This document shows, one piece after another, positions 24,650 to 32,495 of a stretch of 64,000 bases of DNA. A program made the translations under genes and the position numbers. This stretch comes from an uncultured Bacteroidales bacterium. GTDB lineage: Bacteria; Bacteroidota; Bacteroidia; Bacteroidales; UBA932. The notes beneath the pieces are model-generated. The model worked only from the letters and a program-made list of their open reading frames with translations, had not been told where the DNA came from and ran no database searches. Each line of letters opens with the position of its first letter. Position 1 is the first letter of the stretch. The stretch spans positions 1 through 64,000 of the forward strand of contig CAJOHX010000002.1 in NCBI GenBank assembly GCA_905234475.1. The letters are read 5' to 3'.

Positions 24650-26545
24650 CTACTTCTCGTGCAGCCAGACTTCCATCTTGCCCGGGCCGCGATGGTTCCA
24701 GGCATAATAAGGGATCAGCGTCAGGTCGCCGTCGCGGATGACGCGCAGGCCGCCCAGCAGGTCGGAACGGAACTCCTCGGAGAGCGCATCGCCGGCGGAC
24801 ACGGCCGCCTGCAGCACATCCTGCGCATTGTCGGGCCATTCGGCGCAATACACCAGCGGACCGCACTCCACGGCCAGCCGCCCGCGGTCGGCCTCCACGG
24901 CCTCGTGGGCACGGACAAAGCGCGGCTCCATCTCCATCGACAGCGCCACCTCGTCGCCCGCCTTCCAGTTGCGGGAAATGCAGAAATAACCATCCTGCAG
25001 CTCACCGGACACGGCCTCGCCGTTCAGCGACACGCGGTACCCCGTCGACTTGCCATCGGCAAAGGCATACAGGTCGCTCGGCACCACCTCGCCGCGCACC
25101 CAGCCCGGAATGCGCAGCTTCAGCGTGAAGCGGCCCGCACGGTTCTCGTCGACCGTGACGCGCACCTCCCCGCTCCAGGGATAATCCGTATGCTGGGAGA
25201 CCGTCACCGCGCCGCCGTCCAGACGGTGCGTCATCGTATTGTCAACGAATAAGTTAACATACAGGTCCCTGCCTTGTGCCGCGTAGATATAGCCCGGCAC
25301 GGAAGGGATGAAGCGGCAGATGTTGGACGGGCAGCAGGCGCAGCCGAACCACGGCTCGCGGTGGTGGCGTCCGTCGGACTCCAGCGGATTGGGATAGAAG
25401 AAGGTGCCGCCGTCCAGGGACACACCCGAGATCACGCCGTTGTAGAGCGTCCGCTCCAGCACGTCGATGTACTTCGCGTCGCCGTGCAGCAGGAACATCC
25501 GGTAGTTGGTATAGACGTTGCCGATGGCCGCGCAGGTCTCGCAGTAGGAGGTCAGGTTCGGCAGCTCGTAATTGTCGCCAAAAGCTTCCCCGTCATAGCG
25601 CGAACCCACGCCGCCGGTCAGGTAGAGCTTCTTCGAGACGATATTGTCCCAGATGCGGTCGATGGCATCCACATAGGCCTGCTCCCCGGTGAGCGCCGCC
25701 ACGTCCGCCATGCCCGAATACATGTACTCAGCCCGCACGGCATGGCCCACGGCCTCGTCCTGCTCCGTAACCGGCTTATGTGACTGGGAATAAGGATTGC
25801 GCACGCGTGTCGTGCCGCGCTTGTCCAGGAAATACTTCGCCTGGTCGAGGTACTTCTTCTCCCCCGTGGCCAGGTAGAGCTTGCACAGCGCCATCTCAGC
25901 AATCTGGTGGCCCGGGACGCGCTCCAGCTGGCCCTCGCCATCACCGATCTCCCGGATGATGCAGTCGGCGTACTTGATGGCGATGTCCAGGAAATTGCGC
26001 TTGCCCGTGGCCTGGTAATGCGCCACGGCACCCTCCACCATGTGGCCGAGGTTGTAGAACTCATGGCTGCCGCCTTCCACCTCGCTCCAGCGCTCCGGGC
26101 CCACCCAGGCGTGCGGATGCCAGGGATTCATCTGCCGGGCGGTGTTGAGATAACCGTCCGGCTCCTGCGCCGCTGCCACCAGCACAAGCACGCTGTCGAT
26201 ATAGGCTTCCAGCGCTGCGTCCGGATAGGTCTGCAGGAGATAGCTGGCGCCCTCGATGGTCTTGTAGACATCCGTGTCGTCAAAGGGAAAACCGCCCACG
26301 TGGTACGTGGAATCGGGCTTCGTGGCGCGCACGAAATTGTCGTAGCGACCCGTCTCCTCGCATTTGCTGAAAGCGAGCGGGATGGTCACCTCGCGGCTGG
26401 CCTGCAGGCGCTGTCCCCAGAAGCTGTCGGAGACCTTGACATCGGTAAACGGGACCTGGCCGATCGGATAGCCCCCCTGCGGGGCTTTGGGCTGGCAGGC
26501 AGACAGGGCCGCAAGGGCGGCGAGCAGCAATAGGATTCTCTTCAT
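24650..26545 (-). CDS. GH127-type beta-L-arabinofuranosidase lipoprotein (DUF1680)
   Basis: 631 residues from the methionine at 26545; the longer frame adds 12 codons that overlap the SRP RNA 3' end. A lipoprotein signal is clear (LLLLAALAALSACQP). The rest is a glycoside hydrolase family 127-like enzyme: LNTARQMNPWHPHAW, GGSHEFYNLGHMVEGAVAHY and the FGCACCPSNICRF cysteine cluster, which in GH127 holds zinc and the catalytic cysteine nucleophile. Such enzymes release L-arabinofuranose from plant glycans or hydroxyproline-linked arabinans. The gene starts 14 bases past the T-tract of the SRP RNA terminator and has no visible promoter of its own. Confidence 0.87.
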   Translation of the reverse strand: MKRILLLLAALAALSACQPKAPQGGYPIGQVPFTDVKVSDSFWGQRLQASREVTIPLAFSKCEETGRYDNFVRATKPDSTYHVGGFPFDDTDVYKTIEGASYLLQTYPDAALEAYIDSVLVLVAAAQEPDGYLNTARQMNPWHPHAWVGPERWSEVEGGSHEFYNLGHMVEGAVAHYQATGKRNFLDIAIKYADCIIREIGDGEGQLERVPGHQIAEMALCKLYLATGEKKYLDQAKYFLDKRGTTRVRNPYSQSHKPVTEQDEAVGHAVRAEYMYSGMADVAALTGEQAYVDAIDRIWDNIVSKKLYLTGGVGSRYDGEAFGDNYELPNLTSYCETCAAIGNVYTNYRMFLLHGDAKYIDVLERTLYNGVISGVSLDGGTFFYPNPLESDGRHHREPWFGCACCPSNICRFIPSVPGYIYAAQGRDLYVNLFVDNTMTHRLDGGAVTVSQHTDYPWSGEVRVTVDENRAGRFTLKLRIPGWVRGEVVPSDLYAFADGKSTGYRVSLNGEAVSGELQDGYFCISRNWKAGDEVALSMEMEPRFVRAHEAVEADRGRLAVECGPLVYCAEWPDNAQDVLQAAVSAGDALSEEFRSDLLGGLRVIRDGDLTLIPYYAWNHRGPGKMEVWLHEK

Positions 26546-26566
26546 AACGGATAGGAAACAAAAAAA

Positions 26567-26663
26567 GGGAAAGCTTAGCACATCGCACCGCTACGACCTC
26601 CTACCCTTGCTGCCTTCCGGCCCTGGGGGAGTTCAGAGGGAGCTGGTCGTGTACGACTTTCCC
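26567..26663 (-). ncRNA. ffs: Signal recognition particle RNA (4.5S-type)
   Basis: The minus strand contains the diagnostic apical loop GGCCGGAAGGCAGCAAGGGTA (tetraloop GGAA with the asymmetric internal loop that binds Ffh). It is flanked by long complementary arms: ACGACC pairs with GGTCGT, and the outermost GGGAAAG (5' end) pairs with CTTTCCC (3' end). A T run from 26566 to 26560 follows the terminal stem. The resulting length is 97 nt, right for a small bacterial SRP RNA. A TACATTTG promoter ends five bases before the 5' end. Confidence 0.93.
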
Positions 26664-26667
26664 GTTG

Positions 26668-26675
26668 CAAATGTA
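26668..26675 (-). promoter_or_regulatory. -7 promoter element TACATTTG for SRP RNA
   Basis: Perfect TAnnTTTG. The RNA 5' end, fixed by terminal-stem pairing at 26663, is the fifth base after the final G. This gives a local estimate of the transcription start distance. Confidence 0.8.
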
Positions 26676-26683
26676 ATAAAAAA

Positions 26684-27157
26684 TCAAATACTGTCGAAAA
26701 TCAACGGGAGAATATCGTCCACTTTGTCAAATTTCAGGATCTTGTCCGCCGAGATCATGATCACGGACATCGGCTTGCCGGACTTGGCCTGATACTGCGC
26801 CATCACCTGCCGGCAGGCACCGCAGGGCGTCACGGGCGCCTTGGCGAGCCGTCCCATCACGCCGCCCGCGATCGCAATGCCGAGCATGTCCTTGTCGGGG
26901 TAGCGCGCCCCGGCGGCGAACATCGCCGTCCGCTCGGCGCAGAGGCCGGACGGGAAGGCGGCGTTCTCCTGGTTGGCGCCCCGCACAATCTGCCCGTTGG
27001 ACATCCGCACGGCAGCCCCCACATGGAAATGGGAATACGGCGCGTAGGCGCCCGACATGGCCTTGATGGCCTCGGCCGCCAGTTCGCGGTCTTCGGGATT
27101 CATCTCCTCGATGGAGCTGAACTCCCGGTATTTGATACGGATTTCTTTATCGGTCAT
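26684..27157 (-). CDS. cdd: Cytidine deaminase
   Basis: 157 residues. It deaminates cytidine and deoxycytidine to uridine forms in pyrimidine salvage. The zinc site is complete: CAERTAMF supplies cysteine and the catalytic glutamate, and PCGACRQ supplies the other two cysteines. SGAYAPYSHFHVGAAV is the usual substrate-binding stretch. It lies 17 bases after the SanA-like gene, probably in one transcript, and ends just before the SRP RNA promoter. Confidence 0.95.
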   Translation of the reverse strand: MTDKEIRIKYREFSSIEEMNPEDRELAAEAIKAMSGAYAPYSHFHVGAAVRMSNGQIVRGANQENAAFPSGLCAERTAMFAAGARYPDKDMLGIAIAGGVMGRLAKAPVTPCGACRQVMAQYQAKSGKPMSVIMISADKILKFDKVDDILPLIFDSI

Positions 27158-27174
27158 GTGACTTATGTGGTTGT

Positions 27175-27804
27175 TTACATTTCAATCCTCTCCCCCAGAA
27201 AATGGGGGCCGCGCCCGGTCAGCACGTCCCAGCAGGCGCTCACGCGGGCCAGCCATTCGCGGACCTTTACCTTCACCGCGCCGGGAGCATGGACGTCGCG
27301 GGCGTTGAAGCCCACGGCATCGATCCCGTGACGCCTGGCAAGGTACACCGCCCGCTCATTGTGAAAACGCTGGCTGACAACGATATACGAAGTCTGGCCG
27401 AACACCTCGCAGGCCCGGACTACGGAGTCCAGCGTCCGGAATCCGGCATAGTCCAGGAAGATCAGCGAATCCGGAATATTGCGCTCCAGCAGGGCCTTGC
27501 GCATCGCCATCGGCTCGTTGTACGAAGCGTGGTGGTTGTCTCCGCTCACCAGGATGCAATCCACCTTGCCGGCCCGGAAGAGCTCTGCAGCGGCATCCAT
27601 CCGGTACTCGAAATAGGGATTGGGGGTCCCGCCCCGCAACCTGGGCGAGGTGCCGAGCAGGAGGGCCGCATGCTGGCGGGGAAGCGCCTGCATGTCGTCG
27701 AACACCCTCCCGCGGGCGACGTTGCGCACCCGAAGGTTGCACACGACGAGCACCAGCGCCAGCGCGCAAAGCAGGATCAGCAGGATTCGAAAGAAAGTCT
27801 TCAT
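27175..27804 (-). CDS. SanA/YdcF-like DUF218 membrane protein
   Basis: 209 residues. One N-terminal membrane helix (about 5-23, FRILLILLCALALVLVVCNL) is followed by a DUF218 domain: HAALLLGTSPRLRGG, NPYFEYRMDAAAELF, ILVSGDNHHASYNEP and SQRFHNERAVYLARRHGID. SanA proteins affect envelope permeability (vancomycin exclusion) by an unknown reaction. The open frame extends far upstream, but the methionine at 27804 is chosen by homology and by a TATATTTG promoter whose G lies nine bases upstream. Divergent from mnmA. Confidence 0.88.
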   Translation of the reverse strand: MKTFFRILLILLCALALVLVVCNLRVRNVARGRVFDDMQALPRQHAALLLGTSPRLRGGTPNPYFEYRMDAAAELFRAGKVDCILVSGDNHHASYNEPMAMRKALLERNIPDSLIFLDYAGFRTLDSVVRACEVFGQTSYIVVSQRFHNERAVYLARRHGIDAVGFNARDVHAPGAVKVKVREWLARVSACWDVLTGRGPHFLGERIEM

Positions 27805-27812
27805 CGTATCTC

Positions 27813-27820
27813 CAAATATA
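27813..27820 (-). promoter_or_regulatory. -7 promoter element TATATTTG for the SanA-like gene and cdd
   Basis: Perfect TAnnTTTG; predicted leader only about three to four bases. The divergent mnmA element lies 41 bp away. Confidence 0.7.
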
Positions 27821-27861
27821 GTATTTTTCTGCGAAATATACGCTACTAGGGTGGAATTGTG

Positions 27862-27869
27862 TATCTTTG
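27862..27869 (+). promoter_or_regulatory. -7 promoter element TATCTTTG for mnmA
   Basis: Perfect TAnnTTTG; the ATG at 27877 is the eighth base after the G, so the leader is about three bases. It rules out the upstream GTG at 27859 as a start, since that lies before the element. Confidence 0.72.
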
Positions 27870-27876
27870 CACCGAT

Positions 27877-29145
27877 ATGAAGATATGCGTCGGACTGTCC
27901 GGAGGCGTGGACTCCAGCGTGGCGGCCTTGCTGCTCAAGCAGCAGGGCTACGACGTGTTTGCCATGTTCATGCAGAACTGGCACGACACCGAGGGTACGC
28001 TCCACGGCGACTGCGAGTGGGAGGAGGACAAGTTCGTGGCGGAGATGGTGGCACGCAAGATAGGTATCCCCTTCTATTTCATAGACTTGAGCAAGGAATA
28101 CCGGCAGCGCGTGGTGGACTACCTCTTCGATGAATACGCCCGCGGACGCACCCCCAATCCGGACGTGCTCTGCAACCGCGAGATCAAGTTCGACGCCTTC
28201 CTGAAAGCGGCGGAGCGCCTGGGCGCGGACTGCGTGGCCACAGGCCATTATTGCCGCAAGGAGCAACTCCCGGACGGGACGTTCCGCATCCTGGAGGGCG
28301 CCGATCCCAACAAAGACCAGAGCTATTTCCTCTGCCAGCTCACGCAGGAGCAGTTCGCAAAGGCCGTTTTCCCCATCGGGGACCTGCTCAAGCCGGAAGT
28401 GCGGCGCCTCGCCCGGGAGGCGGACCTGCCTTCGGCGGAAAAGAAGGATTCGCAGGGCATCTGCTTCGTGGGCAAAGTGGACCTGCCGGTCTTTCTCCAG
28501 CAGAAACTCGAGAGCGTCGAGGGCGACGTGGTGGAGGTCTTCGACGCTTACTACGCCGACTCAGCAGAATATGCTCGCGACCAGGAGTTGATAGGAAAGG
28601 GTACGGACCTGACGGACAGCGAGTTGATGGAGCTTTCCACCCCCATTGACTATAGCGATATCCGCTTCGAGACGGAGACCTACCGCTCCGGCAAAAAGCA
28701 CATCAAGAAGACGCGCGACAAGGCGAATCCCTGGGCCAGGCGCATCGGCCGCCACGAAGGCGCGCAGTTCTACACCATCGGCCAGCGCAAGGGCCTCGGG
28801 ATCGGCGGCCATGCCGAGCCGGTGTTCGTGATCGCCACCGACATTGCACGCAATATCATCTATGTGGGTGAAGGCGAGCGGCACAAGGGCCTCTACCGGA
28901 CGTGCCTTCGCATCGCACCGGACGAGATTCACTGGATCCGGCCTTCGGAGACGATGCAGATTGGGGAAAAGCGCCGCTACCGCGTCCGCATCCGCTACCG
29001 CCAGCCCCTGCAGGATGCGACCCTGCTGATGCGGGAGGCGGGCCTCTTTGTCCTGTTCGACGAGCCGCAGCGCGGCATTACGCCCGGGCAGTTCGCCGTC
29101 TGGTACGCCCCCGACGGGGAAATGCTCGGCAGCGGCGTCATTTGA
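27877..29145 (+). CDS. mnmA: tRNA-specific 2-thiouridylase MnmA
   Basis: 422 residues. It installs the 2-thio group on U34 of Lys, Glu and Gln tRNAs. The PP-loop GLSGGVDSSVAALL is at residues 5-18; the catalytic cysteines are in NPDVLCNREIKF (about 103) and SQGICFVG (about 200). C-terminal RGITPGQFAVWY is typical. A region around 215-275 (YRSGKKHIKKTRDKANPW) is longer than in E. coli MnmA. Monocistronic with a near-leaderless promoter; its last eight bases overlap the convergent SGNH hydrolase gene. Confidence 0.94.
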   Translation: MKICVGLSGGVDSSVAALLLKQQGYDVFAMFMQNWHDTEGTLHGDCEWEEDKFVAEMVARKIGIPFYFIDLSKEYRQRVVDYLFDEYARGRTPNPDVLCNREIKFDAFLKAAERLGADCVATGHYCRKEQLPDGTFRILEGADPNKDQSYFLCQLTQEQFAKAVFPIGDLLKPEVRRLAREADLPSAEKKDSQGICFVGKVDLPVFLQQKLESVEGDVVEVFDAYYADSAEYARDQELIGKGTDLTDSELMELSTPIDYSDIRFETETYRSGKKHIKKTRDKANPWARRIGRHEGAQFYTIGQRKGLGIGGHAEPVFVIATDIARNIIYVGEGERHKGLYRTCLRIAPDEIHWIRPSETMQIGEKRRYRVRIRYRQPLQDATLLMREAGLFVLFDEPQRGITPGQFAVWYAPDGEMLGSGVI

Positions 29146-29725
29146 TCTCCCTGAAGTCCTTGAAGATCGCCTCCGCCAGCATGCGGGCGCCGTGGCGCTG
29201 CGGATGGATGCCGTCCCGGCAGTAGCGGGCGCTGTCGAAAAGGCCGTACAGATCAATCAGTTGCAAACCCTTCTGCTCCGCAATCTCATGAATCGCCGGG
29301 CGGACACCCTCCTCCAGCACGTCGGGATTAAGGGCGATGAGGGGCACCCGGATCACGCGGAAGATCCGGATCGGCGCCACCAGCACCACCTTCGGATGCG
29401 AAGGCAGAGCGAGGTAGGACTCGACGATGCGGGCGTAATCCCGCCGGAAGACCTCCGGATCCCAGTTCCAGGGCTTGGTGTCGTTGGTGCCGAGCATCAG
29501 GATGACGATGTCCGGCTCCCATTCCAGGCTCTCCCGGTACACGCGCTTCCGCACATACGGCGTCTCCGCGTCAAAGCGGGCCGCGGCGTCGTTGTAGCCG
29601 AAATTGCGCACCTCGAATCCCCCGCCGAGCAGGTGTTGCAGCACAGCCGGGTAGCCGTGCTTCCCGGGATTGAGGATGGTGAATCCCCAGGTGATGCTGT
29701 CTCCGACGCAGGCTACTTTCTTCAT
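29138..29725 (-). CDS. SGNH/GDSL-type hydrolase
   Basis: 195 residues. Block I GDSITWGF (serine near residue 9), block III GTND (about 76) and the C-terminal DGIHPQRHG catalytic Asp-His pair are all present. Related proteins are acyl esterases or acetylesterases. No signal peptide, so cytosolic. The frame is open far upstream, but the methionine at 29725 starts the family (MKKVACVGDSITWGF) and overlaps the preceding flavoprotein stop by four bases, so the two are coupled. Confidence 0.88.
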   Translation of the reverse strand: MKKVACVGDSITWGFTILNPGKHGYPAVLQHLLGGGFEVRNFGYNDAAARFDAETPYVRKRVYRESLEWEPDIVILMLGTNDTKPWNWDPEVFRRDYARIVESYLALPSHPKVVLVAPIRIFRVIRVPLIALNPDVLEEGVRPAIHEIAEQKGLQLIDLYGLFDSARYCRDGIHPQRHGARMLAEAIFKDFREIK

Positions 29726-31371
29726 GCTTCCGGATCTTTGAGGGAGCGGGCCACGGCCTCGGCCACGTTGATGCCGTCCAGCGCGCTGGACACGATGCCC
29801 CCCGCATAGCCGGCGCCCTCCCCGCAGGGGAAGATGCCCGGCAGCGAGACGTATTCGAGCGTCTCGGGGTCGCGCGGCACGCGCACCGGCGACGAAGTCC
29901 GGGATTCCACGCCCAGCAGCAGGGCGGCATTCGTATAATAATTGCGCATCTTCACGCGCGGAAATGCCTTCCGGAGACGCTCGGAGACGATGGGCGGAAG
30001 CAGTTCGTGCAGCGGTGCGCTCACCACGCCGGGGTGGTAGCTGGTCGGCGGCATGGTCTTGGACAGCTTGCCGAGGCAGAAATCCTCCATCCGCTGCGCC
30101 GGCGCCGCCATGGGGTTCGCCGCCCCGTGCGACTGGGCATAGTCGTACATGCTGCGCTCCACCGCATGCTGGAAGTCCATCAGCTTGAAGGGGCTCTCGC
30201 CGGGGACATCCTCCGGCTCGATCTGCACGACCACGCCGGCGTTGGCAAATTTGCCGCTGCGGCCGGAATTGGACATGCCGTTCAGCACGACCGTGCGCTC
30301 CTCCGTCGAAGAAGGCACCAGCACGCCGCCGGGGCACATGCAGAAGGAGAAAACGCCGCGGCCGTCCACCTGCTCCACGAAGGAATACTCCGCCGCCGGG
30401 ACGCCGGGCTTCCACTGCCCGTGGTACTGGCACCAGTTGATCTTCTCCTGCGGGTGCTCCACGCGCACTCCCATCGCAAATCCCTTCGCCTCCAGCGCTC
30501 CCCCCGCCGCCTGCAGCATCTCATACACATCCCTCGCCGAATGCCCCGTCGCCAAAATCACACGTGAAGCGTAAAATATTGAACCGCAGGCAGTTCTAAC
30601 AGCCAGCGCAGGCCGAGCGGCAGTGGCCCCAGGAAAACCGTGGCCGCCCGTGGCCTCGTGAACGGGGGGGACCCGCTGCGGAGCAGTGGGGGGGATGAGC
30701 GAAGCGAAGTTTTGTCGGGGCCAGCTGCCGTCGGCCGGAGCCGGTTCGATTGAAACAACGCGGGAGTTGAAGTGATATTCTCCGCCGTGGGAGATGATGA
30801 AATTTCGGATGTTTTCGACGATGACGGGGAGCTTGTCGGAGCCGATGTGCGGGTGGGCGTCGATGAGGATATCCTTCGAGGCGCCGAACTGCACGAGCTG
30901 GTAGAGGACCTCGCGGAGGTCGCCGCGCTTCGACGAACGGGTATAAAGCTTGCCGTCGGAAAAGGCGCCGGCGCCGCCCTCGCCGTAGCAGTAATTCGAA
31001 TCCGGATCCACGACCCCCTCGCGGGAAAGCTTCGCCATGTCGAACTTGCGCTCGTGGACATTCTTGCCCCGCTCCAGGACGACCGGCCTGAGCCCGAGCG
31101 TCAGCAGCTTCAGGGCGGCAAACATGCCGGCCGGACCGGCACCGACCACGATAACGGGCTCCGCATCATGCACATCCTGATACGCCGGGAGCTGATAAGG
31201 CACATATTCCTCGCCGGGGCCGTAAGCCTCGTACTGATAGCGCCAGACCGGCTCCTTGCGCGCATCGACGGAACGCTTCTTGAGGACCCACTTCCAGCCG
31301 CCGGCCTTGGCCTCGATCTCCTTCAGGCGCGGCTCGCGCGTGAGCGGACAGACAATCTCGAATTCCTTCAT
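29722..31371 (-). CDS. COG2509-type FAD-dependent dehydrogenase with an in-frame repeat insertion
   Basis: 549 residues, about 30 more than usual. N-terminal segment TREPRLKEIEAKAGGWKWVL is followed by the FAD site VIVVGAGPAGMFAALKL (about 71-87), then RNFIISHGGEYHFNSRV, VILATGHSARDVYEML and C-terminal GIFPCGEGAGYAGGIVSSA. The family is widespread and without firm function. Residues about 213-253 (SWPRQNFASLIPPTAPQRV region) are encoded by palindromic element C (30612-30735), set between a strand and the FYASRVILATGHSA block. Second gene of the tsaD unit. Confidence 0.88.
   Translation of the reverse strand: MKEFEIVCPLTREPRLKEIEAKAGGWKWVLKKRSVDARKEPVWRYQYEAYGPGEEYVPYQLPAYQDVHDAEPVIVVGAGPAGMFAALKLLTLGLRPVVLERGKNVHERKFDMAKLSREGVVDPDSNYCYGEGGAGAFSDGKLYTRSSKRGDLREVLYQLVQFGASKDILIDAHPHIGSDKLPVIVENIRNFIISHGGEYHFNSRVVSIEPAPADGSWPRQNFASLIPPTAPQRVPPVHEATGGHGFPGATAARPALAVRTACGSIFYASRVILATGHSARDVYEMLQAAGGALEAKGFAMGVRVEHPQEKINWCQYHGQWKPGVPAAEYSFVEQVDGRGVFSFCMCPGGVLVPSSTEERTVVLNGMSNSGRSGKFANAGVVVQIEPEDVPGESPFKLMDFQHAVERSMYDYAQSHGAANPMAAPAQRMEDFCLGKLSKTMPPTSYHPGVVSAPLHELLPPIVSERLRKAFPRVKMRNYYTNAALLLGVESRTSSPVRVPRDPETLEYVSLPGIFPCGEGAGYAGGIVSSALDGINVAEAVARSLKDPEA
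30612..30735. repeat. Intragenic palindromic element, copy C (divergent)
   Basis: On the minus strand it shows the same plan as copies A and B: arm ending GGCCCCGACAAAAC, short hairpins (CTGC/GCAG), a GGTCCCCCC box, a CACGGTTTTCCTGGGG box and a closing arm. The arms 30709-30735 and 30612-30639 are imperfectly complementary. Unlike A and B it reads in the sense direction of its host gene. Confidence 0.65.
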
Positions 31372-31377
31372 AAACGG

Positions 31378-32400
31378 CTAGAAATCAGACATCCGGGAGA
31401 CCGGAGCCACATCCAGCGGCGTCCGCTCACCGGCCAGGTAATGATAATAACCGGCAATCGCAATCATGGCCGCATTGTCGGTCGTGAACTTGAACTCGGG
31501 CAGGTAAGTCTTCCAGCCGCGCTTGCTCCCCTCGGCCTCAATGCGGGCGCGCAGGCCGCTGTTGGCGGACACGCCGCCGCCGATGGTAACCTCCCGGATC
31601 CCGGTCTGCTTCGCCGCCTTGATGAGCTTGTCGAGCAGGATGTCGATCAGGGTCTTCTGGAAAGAGGCGCACAGGTCCTCCTTGTTCTTCTCGAGGAAAT
31701 CGGGATCCTTCGCCACCTCGTCCCGGACAAAATACAGGAGCGAGGTCTTGACGCCGCTGAAGCTGTAGTCCAGGCCCTCGATGTGCGGCCTCTTGAACTG
31801 GAAGCGGGCCGGGTCGCCCTGCGCCGCCAGCTTGTCTATAATGGGTCCGCCGGGATAGCCCAGGCCCAGCATCTTGGAGCACTTGTCGAAGGCCTCCCCC
31901 ACCGCGTCGTCGATGGTCTGGCCGAGGATCTCGAAATGAAGGGGATCGTCCACCCGGACAATCTGGGAATTGCCGCCGCTGACCAGCAGGCACAGATACG
32001 GGAACGAAGGCTCCCGGACGGGCTTGCCCTCCTGGCGGATGAAATCGGCCAGCAGATGGCCCTGGAGGTGGTTCACCATCACAATCGGGATGTCCAGCGC
32101 CAGGCCCATGGCCTTGGCGAAGGAAGTGCCCACCAGGAGCGAGCCCAGCAGGCCGGGACCGCGGGTAAAGGCAATCGCCGTGAGCTCCGCGGGCTTCACG
32201 CCGGCACGGGACAGGGCCTCGCTGACCACGGGCACGATGTTGAGCTCGTGGGCACGCGAGGCCAGCTCCGGGACCACACCGCCAAAGGCGCGGTGCACGT
32301 CCTGGCTGGCGATGACGTTCGACAGCAGCCAGCCGTCGCGGATGACGGCGGCCGAGGTGTCGTCGCAGGAAGACTCTATGCCGAGAATGATGTCTGCCAC
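31378..32400 (-). CDS. tsaD: tRNA N6-adenosine threonylcarbamoyltransferase TsaD
   Basis: 340 residues. TsaD transfers threonylcarbamoyl to A37 of ANN-decoding tRNAs (t6A), working with TsaB and TsaE. The start ILGIESSCDDTSAAVI, the metal-binding HLQGHLLADF (histidines near 110-114), LVSGGNSQIV and C-terminal VSANSGLRARIE match the family. It heads a minus-strand unit with the flavoprotein and SGNH genes. MtaB, which acts on the t6A product, is 6 kb away in the divergent operon. Confidence 0.95.
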   Translation of the reverse strand: MADIILGIESSCDDTSAAVIRDGWLLSNVIASQDVHRAFGGVVPELASRAHELNIVPVVSEALSRAGVKPAELTAIAFTRGPGLLGSLLVGTSFAKAMGLALDIPIVMVNHLQGHLLADFIRQEGKPVREPSFPYLCLLVSGGNSQIVRVDDPLHFEILGQTIDDAVGEAFDKCSKMLGLGYPGGPIIDKLAAQGDPARFQFKRPHIEGLDYSFSGVKTSLLYFVRDEVAKDPDFLEKNKEDLCASFQKTLIDILLDKLIKAAKQTGIREVTIGGGVSANSGLRARIEAEGSKRGWKTYLPEFKFTTDNAAMIAIAGYYHYLAGERTPLDVAPVSRMSDF

Positions 32401-32419
32401 CTTCCAAAGGATTACACCA

Positions 32420-32427
32420 CAAAGTTA
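32420..32427 (-). promoter_or_regulatory. -7 promoter element TAACTTTG for tsaD
   Basis: Perfect TAnnTTTG with a predicted leader of about 15 nt. Only 13 bp separate it from the divergent tamB element at 32441. Confidence 0.6.
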
Positions 32428-32440
32428 GCAATAATTTTCT

Positions 32441-32448
32441 TATCTTTG
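32441..32448 (+). promoter_or_regulatory. -7 promoter element TATCTTTG for the tamB operon
   Basis: Perfect TAnnTTTG. The tamB ATG at 32496 is 48 bases past the G. It lies back to back with the tsaD element, so the two polymerase footprints must overlap. Confidence 0.65.
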
Positions 32449-32495
32449 TAGATTGACAAGTAGCGCGCACGGCGCGCAGACGCTTGCACGGACGC

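Noticed and set aside
28600..28740. MnmA insertion as another palindromic element
   Set aside because: The extra residues lack the shared core or arms and look like ordinary family length variation.
29726..30433. 236-codon N-terminal extension of the SGNH hydrolase
   Set aside because: It is an off-frame reading of the flavoprotein gene; GDSL homology starts at 29725.
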